From Candidatus Methanoperedens sp. (GTDB lineage: Archaea; Halobacteriota; Methanosarcinia; Methanosarcinales; Methanoperedenaceae): a DNA stretch of 35,249 bases. How positions within the stretch are numbered: position 1 is the first letter of the stretch; each line of letters starts with the position of its first letter. The translations under genes and the position numbers were made by a program. The stretch spans positions 1 to 35,249 of the forward strand of contig JAPMTR010000088.1 of assembly GCA_026552975.1 (NCBI GenBank), given 5' to 3'. Positions 8,631-17,634 of this stretch are shown in pieces. The notes below the pieces were generated by a model that did not search any database, was not told where the DNA came from, and saw only the letters and a program-made list of their open reading frames with translations.

Positions 8631-9175
8631 TAGAGATTGAAGTGAAAGCACCGGTGGGGGATCCAAAACACCTCGAACGATCTTTAATTGAATTCGGTGC
8701 TACCCCCATTGGAATAGAAACTCAGGCGGATACGTATTATAACGCACCATATCGTGATTTTGCAAAGACGGACGAAGCTCTCAGGATCCGGGTCGAGGAT
8801 GGAAGATCCATTCTAACCTATAAGGGTCCTAAAATGGATAAGGTTTCAAAGACCAGGAAAGAGGTGCAGACCGAAATAAAAGATATTGAGGGTATGGGAA
8901 ATATACTTTCATCACTTGGTTTTTATCCTGTTGCGAATGTCTCAAAGAAAAGGAAAAATTTCAGGTTCGGCGATTTTTTCATCTCCCTGGATGAAGTACG
9001 AGATCTTGGCAGTTTTATGGAAGTTGAGATCGATGTAAAAGACTCCAGGAATTTCCCTGAAAAGGTCGAGCTCATTTTTAAATTCCTGGAAAAGCTTGGA
9101 ATCAACAGGGAATCAAGTATCCGGAAATCTTATCTGGAAATGGTCATTGAGAAGAAAGAAGGTAAAAGTTTTTAA
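8627..9175 (+). CDS. CYTH-domain protein (class IV adenylyl cyclase / thiamine-triphosphatase-like)
   Basis: This 182-residue CYTH (CyaB) protein has the hallmark ExExK motif at its very start (EIEVK, residues 3-7). Alternating charged strands follow (DTYYNAP, ALRIR, LTYKGPK, RKEVQTEI, ISLDEV, FMEVEID) and would line the triphosphate tunnel. Family members hydrolyse tripolyphosphate or thiamine triphosphate or, less often, make cAMP. Sequence alone does not distinguish these, and archaeal members are usually left as CyaB-like phosphatases. It overlaps cytochrome b by the ATGA at 8627 and so is translationally coupled to it, although no functional link is evident. Confidence 0.87.
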   Translation: MIEIEVKAPVGDPKHLERSLIEFGATPIGIETQADTYYNAPYRDFAKTDEALRIRVEDGRSILTYKGPKMDKVSKTRKEVQTEIKDIEGMGNILSSLGFYPVANVSKKRKNFRFGDFFISLDEVRDLGSFMEVEIDVKDSRNFPEKVELIFKFLEKLGINRESSIRKSYLEMVIEKKEGKSF

Positions 9176-9188
9176 GCAGGAATATAGG

Positions 9189-9196
9189 TTTATATA
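9189..9196 (+). promoter_or_regulatory. TATA box of lhr, predicted leaderless transcript
   Basis: TTTATATA is centred about 28 bases before the ATG at 9221, which matches the archaeal TATA-to-start distance. There is no Shine-Dalgarno motif just before the ATG, so translation from a leaderless mRNA is likely. Confidence 0.5.
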
Positions 9197-9220
9197 CCGC
9201 CCACTCTTTTTCAGAATAGT

Positions 9221-12052
9221 ATGAGCGTGTTCAGTTCACTTGATCCCAAGATTCAGGGGGCTCTGGCTAAAATTGGATTTACCAATCCGACTGAACCGCA
9301 GGTAAAAACGATACCTCTGGTTCTATCAGGAGAACATATCCTTCTTATAGCGCCTACTGGTTCTGGAAAAACAGAATCTGTTGTTCTTCCAGTGTTCCAC
9401 AGTATCTTGAGAAAAAAAGCGAACGCCGGGATAGAGGAAAAAAGGGGAGTATCTGTCCTGTATATCACGCCTCTTCGCGCACTTAATCGGGATATGCTCT
9501 TGCGCCTTGAATGGTGGTGCAAGGAGCTTGGCCTGAAGGTCGCGGTCAGGCACGGGGATACTACACCATATGAGAGGCAGAAACAATCATTAAAACCCCC
9601 TGATTTTCTTGTTACCACGCCTGAAACACTGCAGATCATGCTTACCGGCAAAAGGCTTCGAAACAACCTCAGGACTGTTTCACATGTTATTATCGATGAA
9701 GTTCATGAGCTGGCCTCCTCAAAAAGAGGGGCGCAATTATCGATCGCTCTTGAGCGGCTTGTTGAAGTGTCGGGTGAATTCCAGAGGCTTGGTCTTTCTG
9801 CAACTGTGGGAAAACCTGGCCAGATAGCGCAATTCCTGTCAGGAACTAAAAGGGTTGCCAGCGTTGTCGAAGTGTCTCTATTGAACAGGCTTGATTTTAA
9901 AGTGGTCTGTCCGAAACCCACAAAAGAGGATAATGATTCCTCAAAAAAAATTATGTGCACACCAGAAATGGTTTCCCATCTTCGGATCATTCATGAGATC
10001 GTAAGCAGCCATAAATCCACCCTGATATTTGTTAACACAAGGGAATCGGCTGAAATGCTGGGTTCAAGATTCAAAATGCTTGGTATCCTTATCGGAGTTC
10101 ATCATGGTTCGCTTTCAAAAGAAACGCGCATCGAGGCCGAGAACAATTTCAAGAATGGTGTCCTAAAAGGGCTTATTTGCACATCCTCTATGGAACTGGG
10201 CATCGATATTGGCGATGTGGATCATGTAATTCAATATATGTCACCGCGTGAGGTCACTCGCTTGATACAGAGAGTGGGAAGGGCAGGTCACTGGATCGGT
10301 GAGCGCTCAAGCGGGACAATAATAACAACAGGCGCGGATGATGCATGTGAATCCTGTGCGATAACTCGAAGGGCGAGATCGGGTGAGATAGAGATCATCA
10401 ATATCCACGAGAACACAACTGATACCCTCGCAAACCAGATATGTGGCCTTGTGCTTGATTTTGGGGATATCTCAGTTGATAGGATTTTTTCTATAGTGAC
10501 AAGAGCCTATCCTTTTCGCGATCTTAGGATCGAACTTTTAAGGGCTGTCCTAAAGCAGATGGATGATACCCGCCTGATTTGGTTTGAAAATGATACTGTC
10601 GGAAGAAAAACAAAGAGCTGGCAATACTATTATGAAAATCTCTCCATGATCCCGGATGAGAGGCGATTTGAGATCTACGATATCGTTACGGGAAGGACAG
10701 TAGGTGCGCTTGATGAGGCTTTCGTTGTTGATTTTGCAGAAGCTGGCGCTGTATTCATAGCAAAAGGCGAGATGTGGCGCATTATTGAGGTGATTGGTGA
10801 AAAGAGCATGATAAAAGTCGAGCCAATAAGCGATCCTGGCGCTGATATTCCCATCTGGGTAGGAGAAGAGATACCTGTGCCATATTCGGTTTCACAGGAA
10901 GTAGGAAGGATCAGGAAAGAGATTTTTGAAAAGATCAGGGGCGGGGAAAATGATGACAGGATAATTTCAGATTTAATGTCGGATTATCCGGCAGATCATG
11001 ATGCAGCAAATGATATCCTGGAACTGGTGAAAAAGCAGGCAAAGTCTGGTCTTGCAGCGCCTACTGATGATCTCGCGGTCATCGAACAGGAAGGGACAGA
11101 GATCGTCATTAACATATGCTGCGGGCATAAGGTGAATGAGACCTTGGGCAGGGTCATCTCATCTCTCCTGACCGCAAGATTTGGCGCAAGTGTTGCGATG
11201 GAGATAGACCCTTACAGGATAAAGCTTGAACTTCCTAAAATGTTGAATGCTCAGAGGATTCAGGAAATGCTGCTTACCATAAGCCCTGAACATATTGAAC
11301 CGATTATCGAGATGACGCTTAAGAATTCCATGCTCCTTAAATGGAAAATGGTCCATATAGCCAGAAAATTCGGAGCGCTGAGCCGGGATGTGGATTATGA
11401 GCGAATAAGCATGAAGAAGCTGCTTGATGTGTTTGAGCGAACGCCTATGTATGATGAGGCTGTGCGTGAGATCTTCCATGACAAGCTTGATATCGACAGG
11501 GCCGCAGATGTTGTAAAAAGGATACAGGTTGGAAGCATTGCGCTTGTTGTCCAGCCCTCAAGCCCGATAGGTGAAGCCGGATTCATGGGAGGGCGTGAAT
11601 TGATGGCGCCTGAAAGAGCTGACAGTTCGATCATAATGGCGCTAAAGAGCAGGATAATGGAAGACAAGGTGATTCTCTTTTGCGTTAACTGCAAGAAATG
11701 GGTTTCAAGGACGGTTGTAAAAAGAGTTCCAGAATATCCCGAATGTCCGAAGTGTAACAGCAGGAAGATCGCGGCTCTTAAGCCATGGGAGGAAGAGGAG
11801 ATAAAGATCGCAAAAAAGCCTGAAAAGGATAGGAATGGAGAGGAGAAGAAAAAGACTGTTCGTGTCTATAAAAATGCCAGCATTGTTCTCTCTCATGGAA
11901 AGACCGCGGTGATAGCACTTGCTTCGAGGGGGATAGGGCCAGAGACTGCTTCGAGGGTCATCGCGAAGTTGAGGGTTGATGAGGAGGAGTTTTATCGTGA
12001 CATACTTATCGCGGAGAGAAATTATGCGAAGACGAAGAGGTTCTGGGAATAG
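9221..12052 (+). CDS. lhr: Lhr-type superfamily 2 ATP-dependent helicase with C-terminal zinc-ribbon-like cysteines
   Basis: The protein has 943 residues, within the usual size of archaeal Lhr proteins. It has a Q-motif-like start (FTNPTEPQ), Walker A APTGSGKT (near residues 44-51), DEVHEL (near 159), and an SAT motif near LSATVG. It also carries the motif VI region QRVGRAGH, which includes the arginine finger of the second RecA domain. A winged-helix and Lhr-core region follows. Near residue 820 FCVNC and then YPECPKC form two CxxC pairs, a predicted zinc ribbon. Lhr enzymes unwind or translocate on RNA/DNA hybrids and DNA and are linked to repair or RNA metabolism; the choice between aLhr subtypes is not made here. 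It is monocistronic behind a leaderless promoter and followed by a second SF2 helicase. Confidence 0.92.
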   Translation: MSVFSSLDPKIQGALAKIGFTNPTEPQVKTIPLVLSGEHILLIAPTGSGKTESVVLPVFHSILRKKANAGIEEKRGVSVLYITPLRALNRDMLLRLEWWCKELGLKVAVRHGDTTPYERQKQSLKPPDFLVTTPETLQIMLTGKRLRNNLRTVSHVIIDEVHELASSKRGAQLSIALERLVEVSGEFQRLGLSATVGKPGQIAQFLSGTKRVASVVEVSLLNRLDFKVVCPKPTKEDNDSSKKIMCTPEMVSHLRIIHEIVSSHKSTLIFVNTRESAEMLGSRFKMLGILIGVHHGSLSKETRIEAENNFKNGVLKGLICTSSMELGIDIGDVDHVIQYMSPREVTRLIQRVGRAGHWIGERSSGTIITTGADDACESCAITRRARSGEIEIINIHENTTDTLANQICGLVLDFGDISVDRIFSIVTRAYPFRDLRIELLRAVLKQMDDTRLIWFENDTVGRKTKSWQYYYENLSMIPDERRFEIYDIVTGRTVGALDEAFVVDFAEAGAVFIAKGEMWRIIEVIGEKSMIKVEPISDPGADIPIWVGEEIPVPYSVSQEVGRIRKEIFEKIRGGENDDRIISDLMSDYPADHDAANDILELVKKQAKSGLAAPTDDLAVIEQEGTEIVINICCGHKVNETLGRVISSLLTARFGASVAMEIDPYRIKLELPKMLNAQRIQEMLLTISPEHIEPIIEMTLKNSMLLKWKMVHIARKFGALSRDVDYERISMKKLLDVFERTPMYDEAVREIFHDKLDIDRAADVVKRIQVGSIALVVQPSSPIGEAGFMGGRELMAPERADSSIIMALKSRIMEDKVILFCVNCKKWVSRTVVKRVPEYPECPKCNSRKIAALKPWEEEEIKIAKKPEKDRNGEEKKKTVRVYKNASIVLSHGKTAVIALASRGIGPETASRVIAKLRVDEEEFYRDILIAERNYAKTKRFWE

Positions 12053-12178
12053 GGGAATCCTACTGGCAAAGCAAGAAAAATTAGTTCCTATATCCTCCAA
12101 GGTTTGCAGGTATTACAATTTTAAATAACAACATTTACGGTAAGGTAATATCTCTCACCCCCCATTCAGTAACTTCAA

Positions 12179-14623
12179 ATGCTCTCTATCATCATCCATC
12201 CCCAAAAGTCAAAGCTCATAGTCCTTCCCATAAAAGGAAATTCACAAGAGCCAAATTTTTACGGGACCCTGATCCTCAAGAAAACTTCAAAAGGCGCGCG
12301 TGTGGGCAAATTCAGGATAAAACAGGGCGACAGGGAAGACTTCAGGGCGCCTGAGGAACTCATAGAACTCCTGCGCCTTGCTGATAAAATACTTATCGCA
12401 GAAGGGAATGAGGCTTCAGAAGCTGGTTTTAAGGAACTTCTCACAGCATACCAGCTTGATTATGGATATACGACCACATGCCGGCTGTGTCTTCTTGCGG
12501 GTAAATTTACAACGAACAGTCCCTATCAGTTCCATAATGAATCTGTATGCGAGGATTGTGCACAAAAAGAATTGATAAAAGAAGCTAAATCCATCAAACT
12601 GGGAAGCCACGGCCAGGAAAGACTCCTGCAGATCCTGGATAAAACAAAAAATCTTGACAGGGTTCTTGCCATGTTAAGCCCGGGAAAACTTGATTCGCGA
12701 TTGACAAAATTCGATAGAATGGAAGCATGCATAGTGAAAAGATCGATAAAAGTAATAGATCTACCGCTGCATGATGAATTTAAAAAACTGCTTCTTCCTG
12801 GTATGAAAGAACTTATGCCAGTCCAGGCTCTTTCCGTGGACGCAGGGCTCCTTGAAAAGAAGAACCTGCTGATAATCTCTGCCACGGCAACGGGAAAAAC
12901 ACTTGTCGGGGAGCTTGCCGGTATCCAGAACATCCTGAATAAGAAAGGCAAAATGCTCTTCTTGGTTCCTCTTGTAGCTCTTGCCAACCAGAAATATGAA
13001 CAATTCACAAAACGATATTCTTCAATAGCCACAACGTCCCTGCGTGTGGGAACAAGCAGGATATCCAAAAAAATGAAAGGGATCAGGACAACACTTTCTT
13101 CAGATATTATCGTTGGAACATATGAGGGAATTGATTTTGTCATCAGGTCAGGAAATGCACACACACTAGGAGAGATCGCAACGATCGTCATTGACGAAGT
13201 TCACACTCTTGAAGATGAGGAAAGAGGACACAGGCTCGATGGAGCTATAGCGCGCCTGAAATTCATAGCACCCAATGCTCAGTTCATTTATCTTTCAGCA
13301 ACAGTGGGTGAACCGCGATGGCTTTCGGAAAAACTCGAAGCTGGATTGATAGAATTCGAGGAGCGCCCGGTCCCTATAGAACGCCACCTGATCTTTGCTC
13401 CTGAATATGAAAAAAAGCGGCTGATCGAAAAGCTTGCCAGGCAGGAGTATGACAAAAGATCTTCGAAGGGTTTCAGGGGGCAGACCATTGTTTTTACCAA
13501 TTCGCGCCGCAATTGCCATTTGCTTGCAGAAGGGCTCAAGATCAAGGCTTTACCCTACCATGCAGGGCTAACGTATCCTGAACGAAAGAAAGTCGAGGAA
13601 CAATTCGGAAGAGGAGAGCTGCCCGTTGTTGTTACAACTGCGGCGCTTGCAGCAGGTGTTGATTTTCCTGCATCCCAGGTGATATTTGAATCCCTTGCCA
13701 TGGGAATAGAATGGTTGACCGTGCGTGAATTCCAGCAGATGCTTGGGCGTGCCGGGAGACCCGATTACCATGACCTTGGTACTGTCGTTCTCCTTGCTGA
13801 CCCTGAAAGGAGGTTCGGAAAAGGTGATTCTGAAGATGAGGTCGCATTCAGGTTGCTTCGCGGAGTACTGGAGCATTTTGGGGTAGATTATGGAGATGAT
13901 GAACAGCTTGAAGAGACTCTTTCAAATATCGTTATCGCCCATTCCAGGACGGATCTGGGGAAGATCAATGAATTACTTCTTGGAAAAGGAGATCTTGATT
14001 GGCTGCTTGGAAAACTCAAAGAATATGGATTTATCGAAAGAAAAGGAGGGGAATACCGCACCACGAACCTCGGGTTTATTGTTGCGTCCCATTTCCTTAA
14101 CGTGGAACAAACCTTCAATATCAAGAATGCGATACTTGAGGAAAAGACTCCTCTTGATATCATAACGGGACTTGAGACGCTTGACTCTGTATATTTCAGG
14201 TATGCTTCACAGCTATCAGACGCGCTTGGAACCGACATTCCTACAAGGGTTTTTGGCGCAGGTCTTGATATCGTTTTCTCGGCGGATGGTTTTTCAAAAC
14301 TCAAGGAAAACCTGCGCCGTGTCATGTTTAACTTTTTGCGTGAATTCATGTCATGTACATGCACGGATTCACCTTACTGCGGCTGTCCGGAGAGGAAATT
14401 CTCAAAAAGGGTCATTGAACTGTGCGCCCAGGGAAAAATGCCGGATGGGGTCATTAGCGAGCTTGAAAAACAATACGGAGTTTATGCGTATGCCGGTGAT
14501 GTCCTGAATTATCTTGACCAGGCTGCACGAAACCTTGAAGCTGTGGAATTGATCGCCGGGATATTTGGGAAGAAGGATATTGCAAAGAAAGCAAGGGAGT
14601 TAAGAGAGAATATGGAAGGTTAG
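12179..14623 (+). CDS. Ski2-like SF2 helicase with N- and C-terminal cysteine clusters (ASH-Ski2-like)
   Basis: This 814-residue helicase has a long N-terminal extension with a CRLC...CEDC zinc-binding cluster (about residues 100-125). It continues with Walker A SATATGKT (near 233), DEVH (near 339), LSATVGE, a motif IV-V region with TTAALAAGVDFPA, and QMLGRAGRPD as motif VI. The C-terminal part has a second cysteine cluster, SCTCTDSPYCGC (near 722), and a helical tail. The layout matches the euryarchaeal Ski2-like group (ASH-Ski2), which has been reported to associate with the 5'-3' exonuclease aRNase J and the exosome, so a role in RNA decay is likely. That assignment is inferred from architecture. 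The gene is 126 bases after lhr and has its own AT-rich element at about 12117-12127. Confidence 0.85.
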   Translation: MLSIIIHPQKSKLIVLPIKGNSQEPNFYGTLILKKTSKGARVGKFRIKQGDREDFRAPEELIELLRLADKILIAEGNEASEAGFKELLTAYQLDYGYTTTCRLCLLAGKFTTNSPYQFHNESVCEDCAQKELIKEAKSIKLGSHGQERLLQILDKTKNLDRVLAMLSPGKLDSRLTKFDRMEACIVKRSIKVIDLPLHDEFKKLLLPGMKELMPVQALSVDAGLLEKKNLLIISATATGKTLVGELAGIQNILNKKGKMLFLVPLVALANQKYEQFTKRYSSIATTSLRVGTSRISKKMKGIRTTLSSDIIVGTYEGIDFVIRSGNAHTLGEIATIVIDEVHTLEDEERGHRLDGAIARLKFIAPNAQFIYLSATVGEPRWLSEKLEAGLIEFEERPVPIERHLIFAPEYEKKRLIEKLARQEYDKRSSKGFRGQTIVFTNSRRNCHLLAEGLKIKALPYHAGLTYPERKKVEEQFGRGELPVVVTTAALAAGVDFPASQVIFESLAMGIEWLTVREFQQMLGRAGRPDYHDLGTVVLLADPERRFGKGDSEDEVAFRLLRGVLEHFGVDYGDDEQLEETLSNIVIAHSRTDLGKINELLLGKGDLDWLLGKLKEYGFIERKGGEYRTTNLGFIVASHFLNVEQTFNIKNAILEEKTPLDIITGLETLDSVYFRYASQLSDALGTDIPTRVFGAGLDIVFSADGFSKLKENLRRVMFNFLREFMSCTCTDSPYCGCPERKFSKRVIELCAQGKMPDGVISELEKQYGVYAYAGDVLNYLDQAARNLEAVELIAGIFGKKDIAKKARELRENMEG

Positions 14624-14646
14624 GTGGGAATAAGAGAATAACACAA

Positions 14647-14666
14647 AAAAACAACGAACTGTTTTT
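14647..14666. terminator. Weak stem-loop between convergent genes
   Basis: AAAAAC and GTTTTT can pair around an eight-base loop in the short gap between the helicase and the ADP-ribosylglycohydrolase. The stem is AT-rich and short and touches the stop codon on the minus strand, so it is only a possible terminator. Confidence 0.25.
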
Positions 14667-15631
14667 CAAAATGTAATTTGTTTATGTTTCATAAATTCAA
14701 AAATCTTTACAGCTGTCTCCTCAATAAGCGCTTTATTTTCAAGCCCATCCTTCCATCTCTCAGGAAACAAATCCATTCCGTAAAAAGCTCCAACCATAGC
14801 ACCTGTTATGCAGGCTATTGAATCCGTATCTCCACCTGCATTAACAGCTTCAATGATCCCATGTTCAGGGTTTTTAAAATGCCTTGCGAAACAATAAAAA
14901 GCGCAGGGTACCGTATCGATCATTAAATATGATGTTCCAATCTTAGAAAAAACCTCGTCTGGATCATTGTTTCTCAATTCAAAAGAGAATTTTATCTTTT
15001 CTGCAAGATCCATATCATATTTAGAAGTACTTGCGCAAGTTCTGGAAATAATATCCTCACACTCCATTTCATCAAAAGCGCACCTGACCGCTATGGCAAC
15101 AGCTACAGCTCCTGCTATCGAGGTTTTACTGTTATGCGTTGGTATAGATGAAATAACGGCATTTTCTTCTATCTCATCAAGGTCTTTGTAGAATAGGCCC
15201 ACTGGAGCCACTCTCATTGCAGAACCACATGATGGGATTTCACTTCCCGACCATTTCCAGCTAACTCCTGAATTTAGTCTTTCTATGGCAAGTGCACTTG
15301 ATGGCCCAATAAAGTTCTTCCTTATAGGATCTTTGAGTGCATCATTTCCCCATTTTGCCATCCTTTTTGAAAAATCGTCTGCATCCATTCCATTATTATC
15401 GATCAAAGATCGTGCAAGAACAAGCATCTGTTCCGTATCATCAGTAAAATCTCCCGGCCTTAATTTATCACCCGGGGTTCCCTCTTTTGCTTTCCCGTAA
15501 TCTTTTATACAGCCAGTTTTCAGGATATCTTCTCTTGTTATACCTTCATTCTGTTTACCAAGGGCATCACCAATGGCTGCTCCAAGCAGGCAGCCAATGT
15601 ATTTGTTTTTTGATATTTCGTCAGGATACAT
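14666..15631 (-). CDS. ADP-ribosylglycohydrolase family protein (DraG/ARH-like)
   Basis: This 321-residue enzyme would remove ADP-ribose from a protein or small molecule in the cytoplasm. The N-terminal GCLLGAAIGDALG (residues 13-25), the metal-ligand motif GDFTDDTEQML (60-70) and the C-terminal GGDTDSIA (about 265-272) are the two-Mg signature of the family. Length and spacing are normal and the active-site Asp residues are present. No ADP-ribosyltransferase (DraT-like) or nitrogenase gene is nearby, so the target is unknown. The gene is divergent from the DedA-like gene (102 bases apart) and convergent with the helicase. Confidence 0.88.
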   Translation of the reverse strand: MYPDEISKNKYIGCLLGAAIGDALGKQNEGITREDILKTGCIKDYGKAKEGTPGDKLRPGDFTDDTEQMLVLARSLIDNNGMDADDFSKRMAKWGNDALKDPIRKNFIGPSSALAIERLNSGVSWKWSGSEIPSCGSAMRVAPVGLFYKDLDEIEENAVISSIPTHNSKTSIAGAVAVAIAVRCAFDEMECEDIISRTCASTSKYDMDLAEKIKFSFELRNNDPDEVFSKIGTSYLMIDTVPCAFYCFARHFKNPEHGIIEAVNAGGDTDSIACITGAMVGAFYGMDLFPERWKDGLENKALIEETAVKIFEFMKHKQITF

Positions 15632-15732
15632 GTTACGTCCAATATTTAGATTCAGGAATATGATAGTAATCTTTCAAATTATTTTCTTTTAATGATTATC
15701 TTTATAGTTAACAAAATGATATTATAGTAAAA

Positions 15733-16197
15733 ATGGTTCTCTTTGAGATTTTTCTTTCATATGGCATGCTGGGACTTCTCTTTATAAGTCTCATTTCATC
15801 TATCATACCAATACCCACTGAACCTGTGGTTTTCGGATTACTCGATGTTGGGAAACAACCTGAAATGGTCTTGATCATATTGATCATTGGTTCAATTATT
15901 GGAGCATATATTGGGTATCTTCTCGGAAAGTATGAACTTCGAAAGATAATTTTCTTCCATAATAAAGAGAATGAAGAAATGATGCAAAAGCATTTCAGGA
16001 AATACAGTGTAGCTCTTCTGCTCATATCGCCATGGATCCCTTTGGTGGGCGACCTTGCCCCGATGGTAGCAGGTATCGAGAACTATGAAACCAAAAAATT
16101 CCTGATAGTAATTTCGATCGCAAAAACAATAAAATGCTTAGGTATCATATTTTTATCTGTAAAAGTGATAGATTGGTGGACTCTTTTTATCAAATGA
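15733..16197 (+). CDS. Small DedA/VTT-family membrane protein
   Basis: This 154-residue integral membrane protein has hydrophobic stretches near residues 5-30, 45-65, 92-110 and 120-145. The cytoplasmic middle segment is rich in Lys/Glu. The features PIPTEPVVF, GAYIGYLLGKYELR and the ISPWIPLVGDLAPMVAGI re-entrant motif are those of the SNARE-associated (VTT/DedA, YqaA-like) family. These proteins act as lipid scramblases or in membrane homeostasis. It is shorter than typical DedA (about 200 residues), in keeping with the YqaA-type subgroup. It is a single gene, divergent from the ADP-ribosylglycohydrolase. The substrate is unknown. Confidence 0.75.
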   Translation: MVLFEIFLSYGMLGLLFISLISSIIPIPTEPVVFGLLDVGKQPEMVLIILIIGSIIGAYIGYLLGKYELRKIIFFHNKENEEMMQKHFRKYSVALLLISPWIPLVGDLAPMVAGIENYETKKFLIVISIAKTIKCLGIIFLSVKVIDWWTLFIK

Positions 16198-16214
16198 ACT
16201 TTTTCCACCTGAAG

Positions 16215-16436
16215 TCATAGTTTGTTCTCATCTGCAAATTTAACAAGTGCCTCACCAAGCGTTCTAACATATTTAGGATTGATATTGAACCGTCCGCGCT
16301 TCTGCCCGCTTCGTTCTTTGGCGATCTCGACATATTCTTTTTCAGTTTCGAATTTATCGCTTTTTTGCATAGTGATAGTCATGAACCAGCCTGAGGCCAT
16401 TTTAATTTCTGTGAAACCTTTTTCTTCTTCTGTCAT
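16215..16436 (-). CDS. Small conserved protein of unknown function
   Basis: This 73-residue soluble protein is charged, with no signal peptide or membrane helix. It has a predicted beta segment (GWFMTITMQKSD), a helix rich in Glu/Lys, and a C-terminal helix with RFNINPKYVRTLGEALVKFA. I do not recognise a characterised family. Its ATG overlaps the stop of the AcnX small subunit by ATGA, so it is translated as the last gene of the ahcY-led operon. Confidence 0.7.
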   Translation of the reverse strand: MTEEEKGFTEIKMASGWFMTITMQKSDKFETEKEYVEIAKERSGQKRGRFNINPKYVRTLGEALVKFADENKL

Positions 16437-16837
16437 AAAATTTCTACACTTCCTACAATTGCATCAACTAAAACCTTATCCCCTGTCTTTATGGCCCTAA
16501 TGGGGTCATTTTCCATATTATCGACAAGTGGAATATCAGAAATGATCGCACCCACTGCAACGATGGGTTCAGCCCTTACATTTATCATAGCCAGCGGCGC
16601 CTGTCCGTTCTTCTTAAGCTGATATATCGCATACGAGCCAACTGTCGAACCTTTTCCCCCTGGAAAAACAAGGACAGTTCCTCCTATACTTTTTCCTTCA
16701 AGTTCATGGCCTTTTTCTATAATGATCCCTTTTTTTACATCCACGCTTCCCAGGAAAGAGATCGGCTCAGAGGTGACAAGCGCAATTCCCTGTGCTTTGC
16801 CTCGAGAAACAATATGAGCTTTTATTTTTATTGTCAT
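16433..16837 (-). CDS. Aconitase-X swivel-domain subunit (phosphomevalonate dehydratase small subunit)
   Basis: This 134-residue protein has the DUF126/aconitase X small-subunit pattern: the N-terminal SRGKAQGIALVT, the central FPGGKGSTVGSYAIYQL, QAPLAMINVRAEPIVAVGAI and IPLVD. In archaea this subunit pairs with a roughly 400-residue Fe-S subunit to dehydrate mevalonate 5-phosphate to trans-anhydromevalonate 5-phosphate in the archaeal mevalonate pathway. The large subunit usually sits beside it but is not in this window, so the partner must be encoded elsewhere. ATGA overlaps at both ends couple it to the IMPase and to the 73-residue gene. Confidence 0.87.
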   Translation of the reverse strand: MTIKIKAHIVSRGKAQGIALVTSEPISFLGSVDVKKGIIIEKGHELEGKSIGGTVLVFPGGKGSTVGSYAIYQLKKNGQAPLAMINVRAEPIVAVGAIISDIPLVDNMENDPIRAIKTGDKVLVDAIVGSVEIL

Positions 16838-17634
16838 TTTATATCGAGGGTTTGAATTATTTTATCATGCAGTTCATTCTGTTTTGTTCCCAATATAGAC
16901 AATCCTGATACCTGGACGTTATCAGTTAGATCATTTCCTTTAAGATCTGTAAGCGAGCCGCCTGATTCTTTTAAAATGAGAGCTGAAGCCATTATGTCAT
17001 AACCGCTTACAAGACCGCGAGTGTCGATTAGACCGTCAAGTGTCCCGTCTGCCACAAAACACATATCAAGAGCAATACTTCCCAGCGCCCGCACGATGAT
17101 CTTCTTTTCAAGTTCTATCAATCCGGCTGGAACATCAGAAACACCATAGGAATAGATTGAGACCACAGGTTTTGGCCTGGTCCCCATTCTTTTTCCTGAG
17201 ATCAGTTTTTCGTTTAAAAAAGCACCATTCCCTTTCTTTGCACAATATATGTTTCCCTGGATATCGCAAATCACAGCCATACTTATATCATCAAATGTAG
17301 CGATATCTGTTTTTTCAGTATATGCTATTGAAGTGCAAAAATATGGTATGCCGCATGTGGCATTTGTCGATCCGTCGATAGGGTCGACAACGAGCATGAA
17401 TTCCGGATGTTCGCCTACAATGCGATCACCAAGCTCCTCAGAAATTATCCTTGCAGAAAGATCCCTTGCCAAAAGGGCATTATCAAGCGCTTTTTCAGCA
17501 GCCATATCCATTTTGCGCGTAATGTCTTTTGGACGTTGCACGAGCATTTCGCCATAATCCGGATTTGACTTAATGAATGAAATTATGGTGTCCCTGACCT
17601 CTATTCCTATTTTGACCAAAGTTTCAATGTTCAT
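16834..17634 (-). CDS. Inositol monophosphatase / fructose-1,6-bisphosphatase family phosphatase
   Basis: This 266-residue Mg-dependent phosphatase has the metal-binding signature GEHPEFMLVVDPIDGSTNA (ligands E, D, D) and a C-terminal SGYDIMASALI, where the usual WD pair reads YD. Archaeal members commonly act on both inositol monophosphate and fructose-1,6-bisphosphate. A CysQ-like nucleotide-bisphosphatase role is worth considering because an APS-kinase-like gene lies just upstream. The start is placed at the ATG at 17634. Extending to 17661 would use a TTG inside the previous gene and add a phenylalanine-rich stretch. It overlaps the upstream gene by 11 bases and the downstream one by ATGA. 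Confidence 0.85.
   Translation of the reverse strand: MNIETLVKIGIEVRDTIISFIKSNPDYGEMLVQRPKDITRKMDMAAEKALDNALLARDLSARIISEELGDRIVGEHPEFMLVVDPIDGSTNATCGIPYFCTSIAYTEKTDIATFDDISMAVICDIQGNIYCAKKGNGAFLNEKLISGKRMGTRPKPVVSIYSYGVSDVPAGLIELEKKIIVRALGSIALDMCFVADGTLDGLIDTRGLVSGYDIMASALILKESGGSLTDLKGNDLTDNVQVSGLSILGTKQNELHDKIIQTLDIK

Noticed and set aside
14666-15631. Nitrogenase-regulating DraG
   Set aside because: The family motifs match, but no DraT or nif genes are nearby, so only the wider ADP-ribosylglycohydrolase family is supported.
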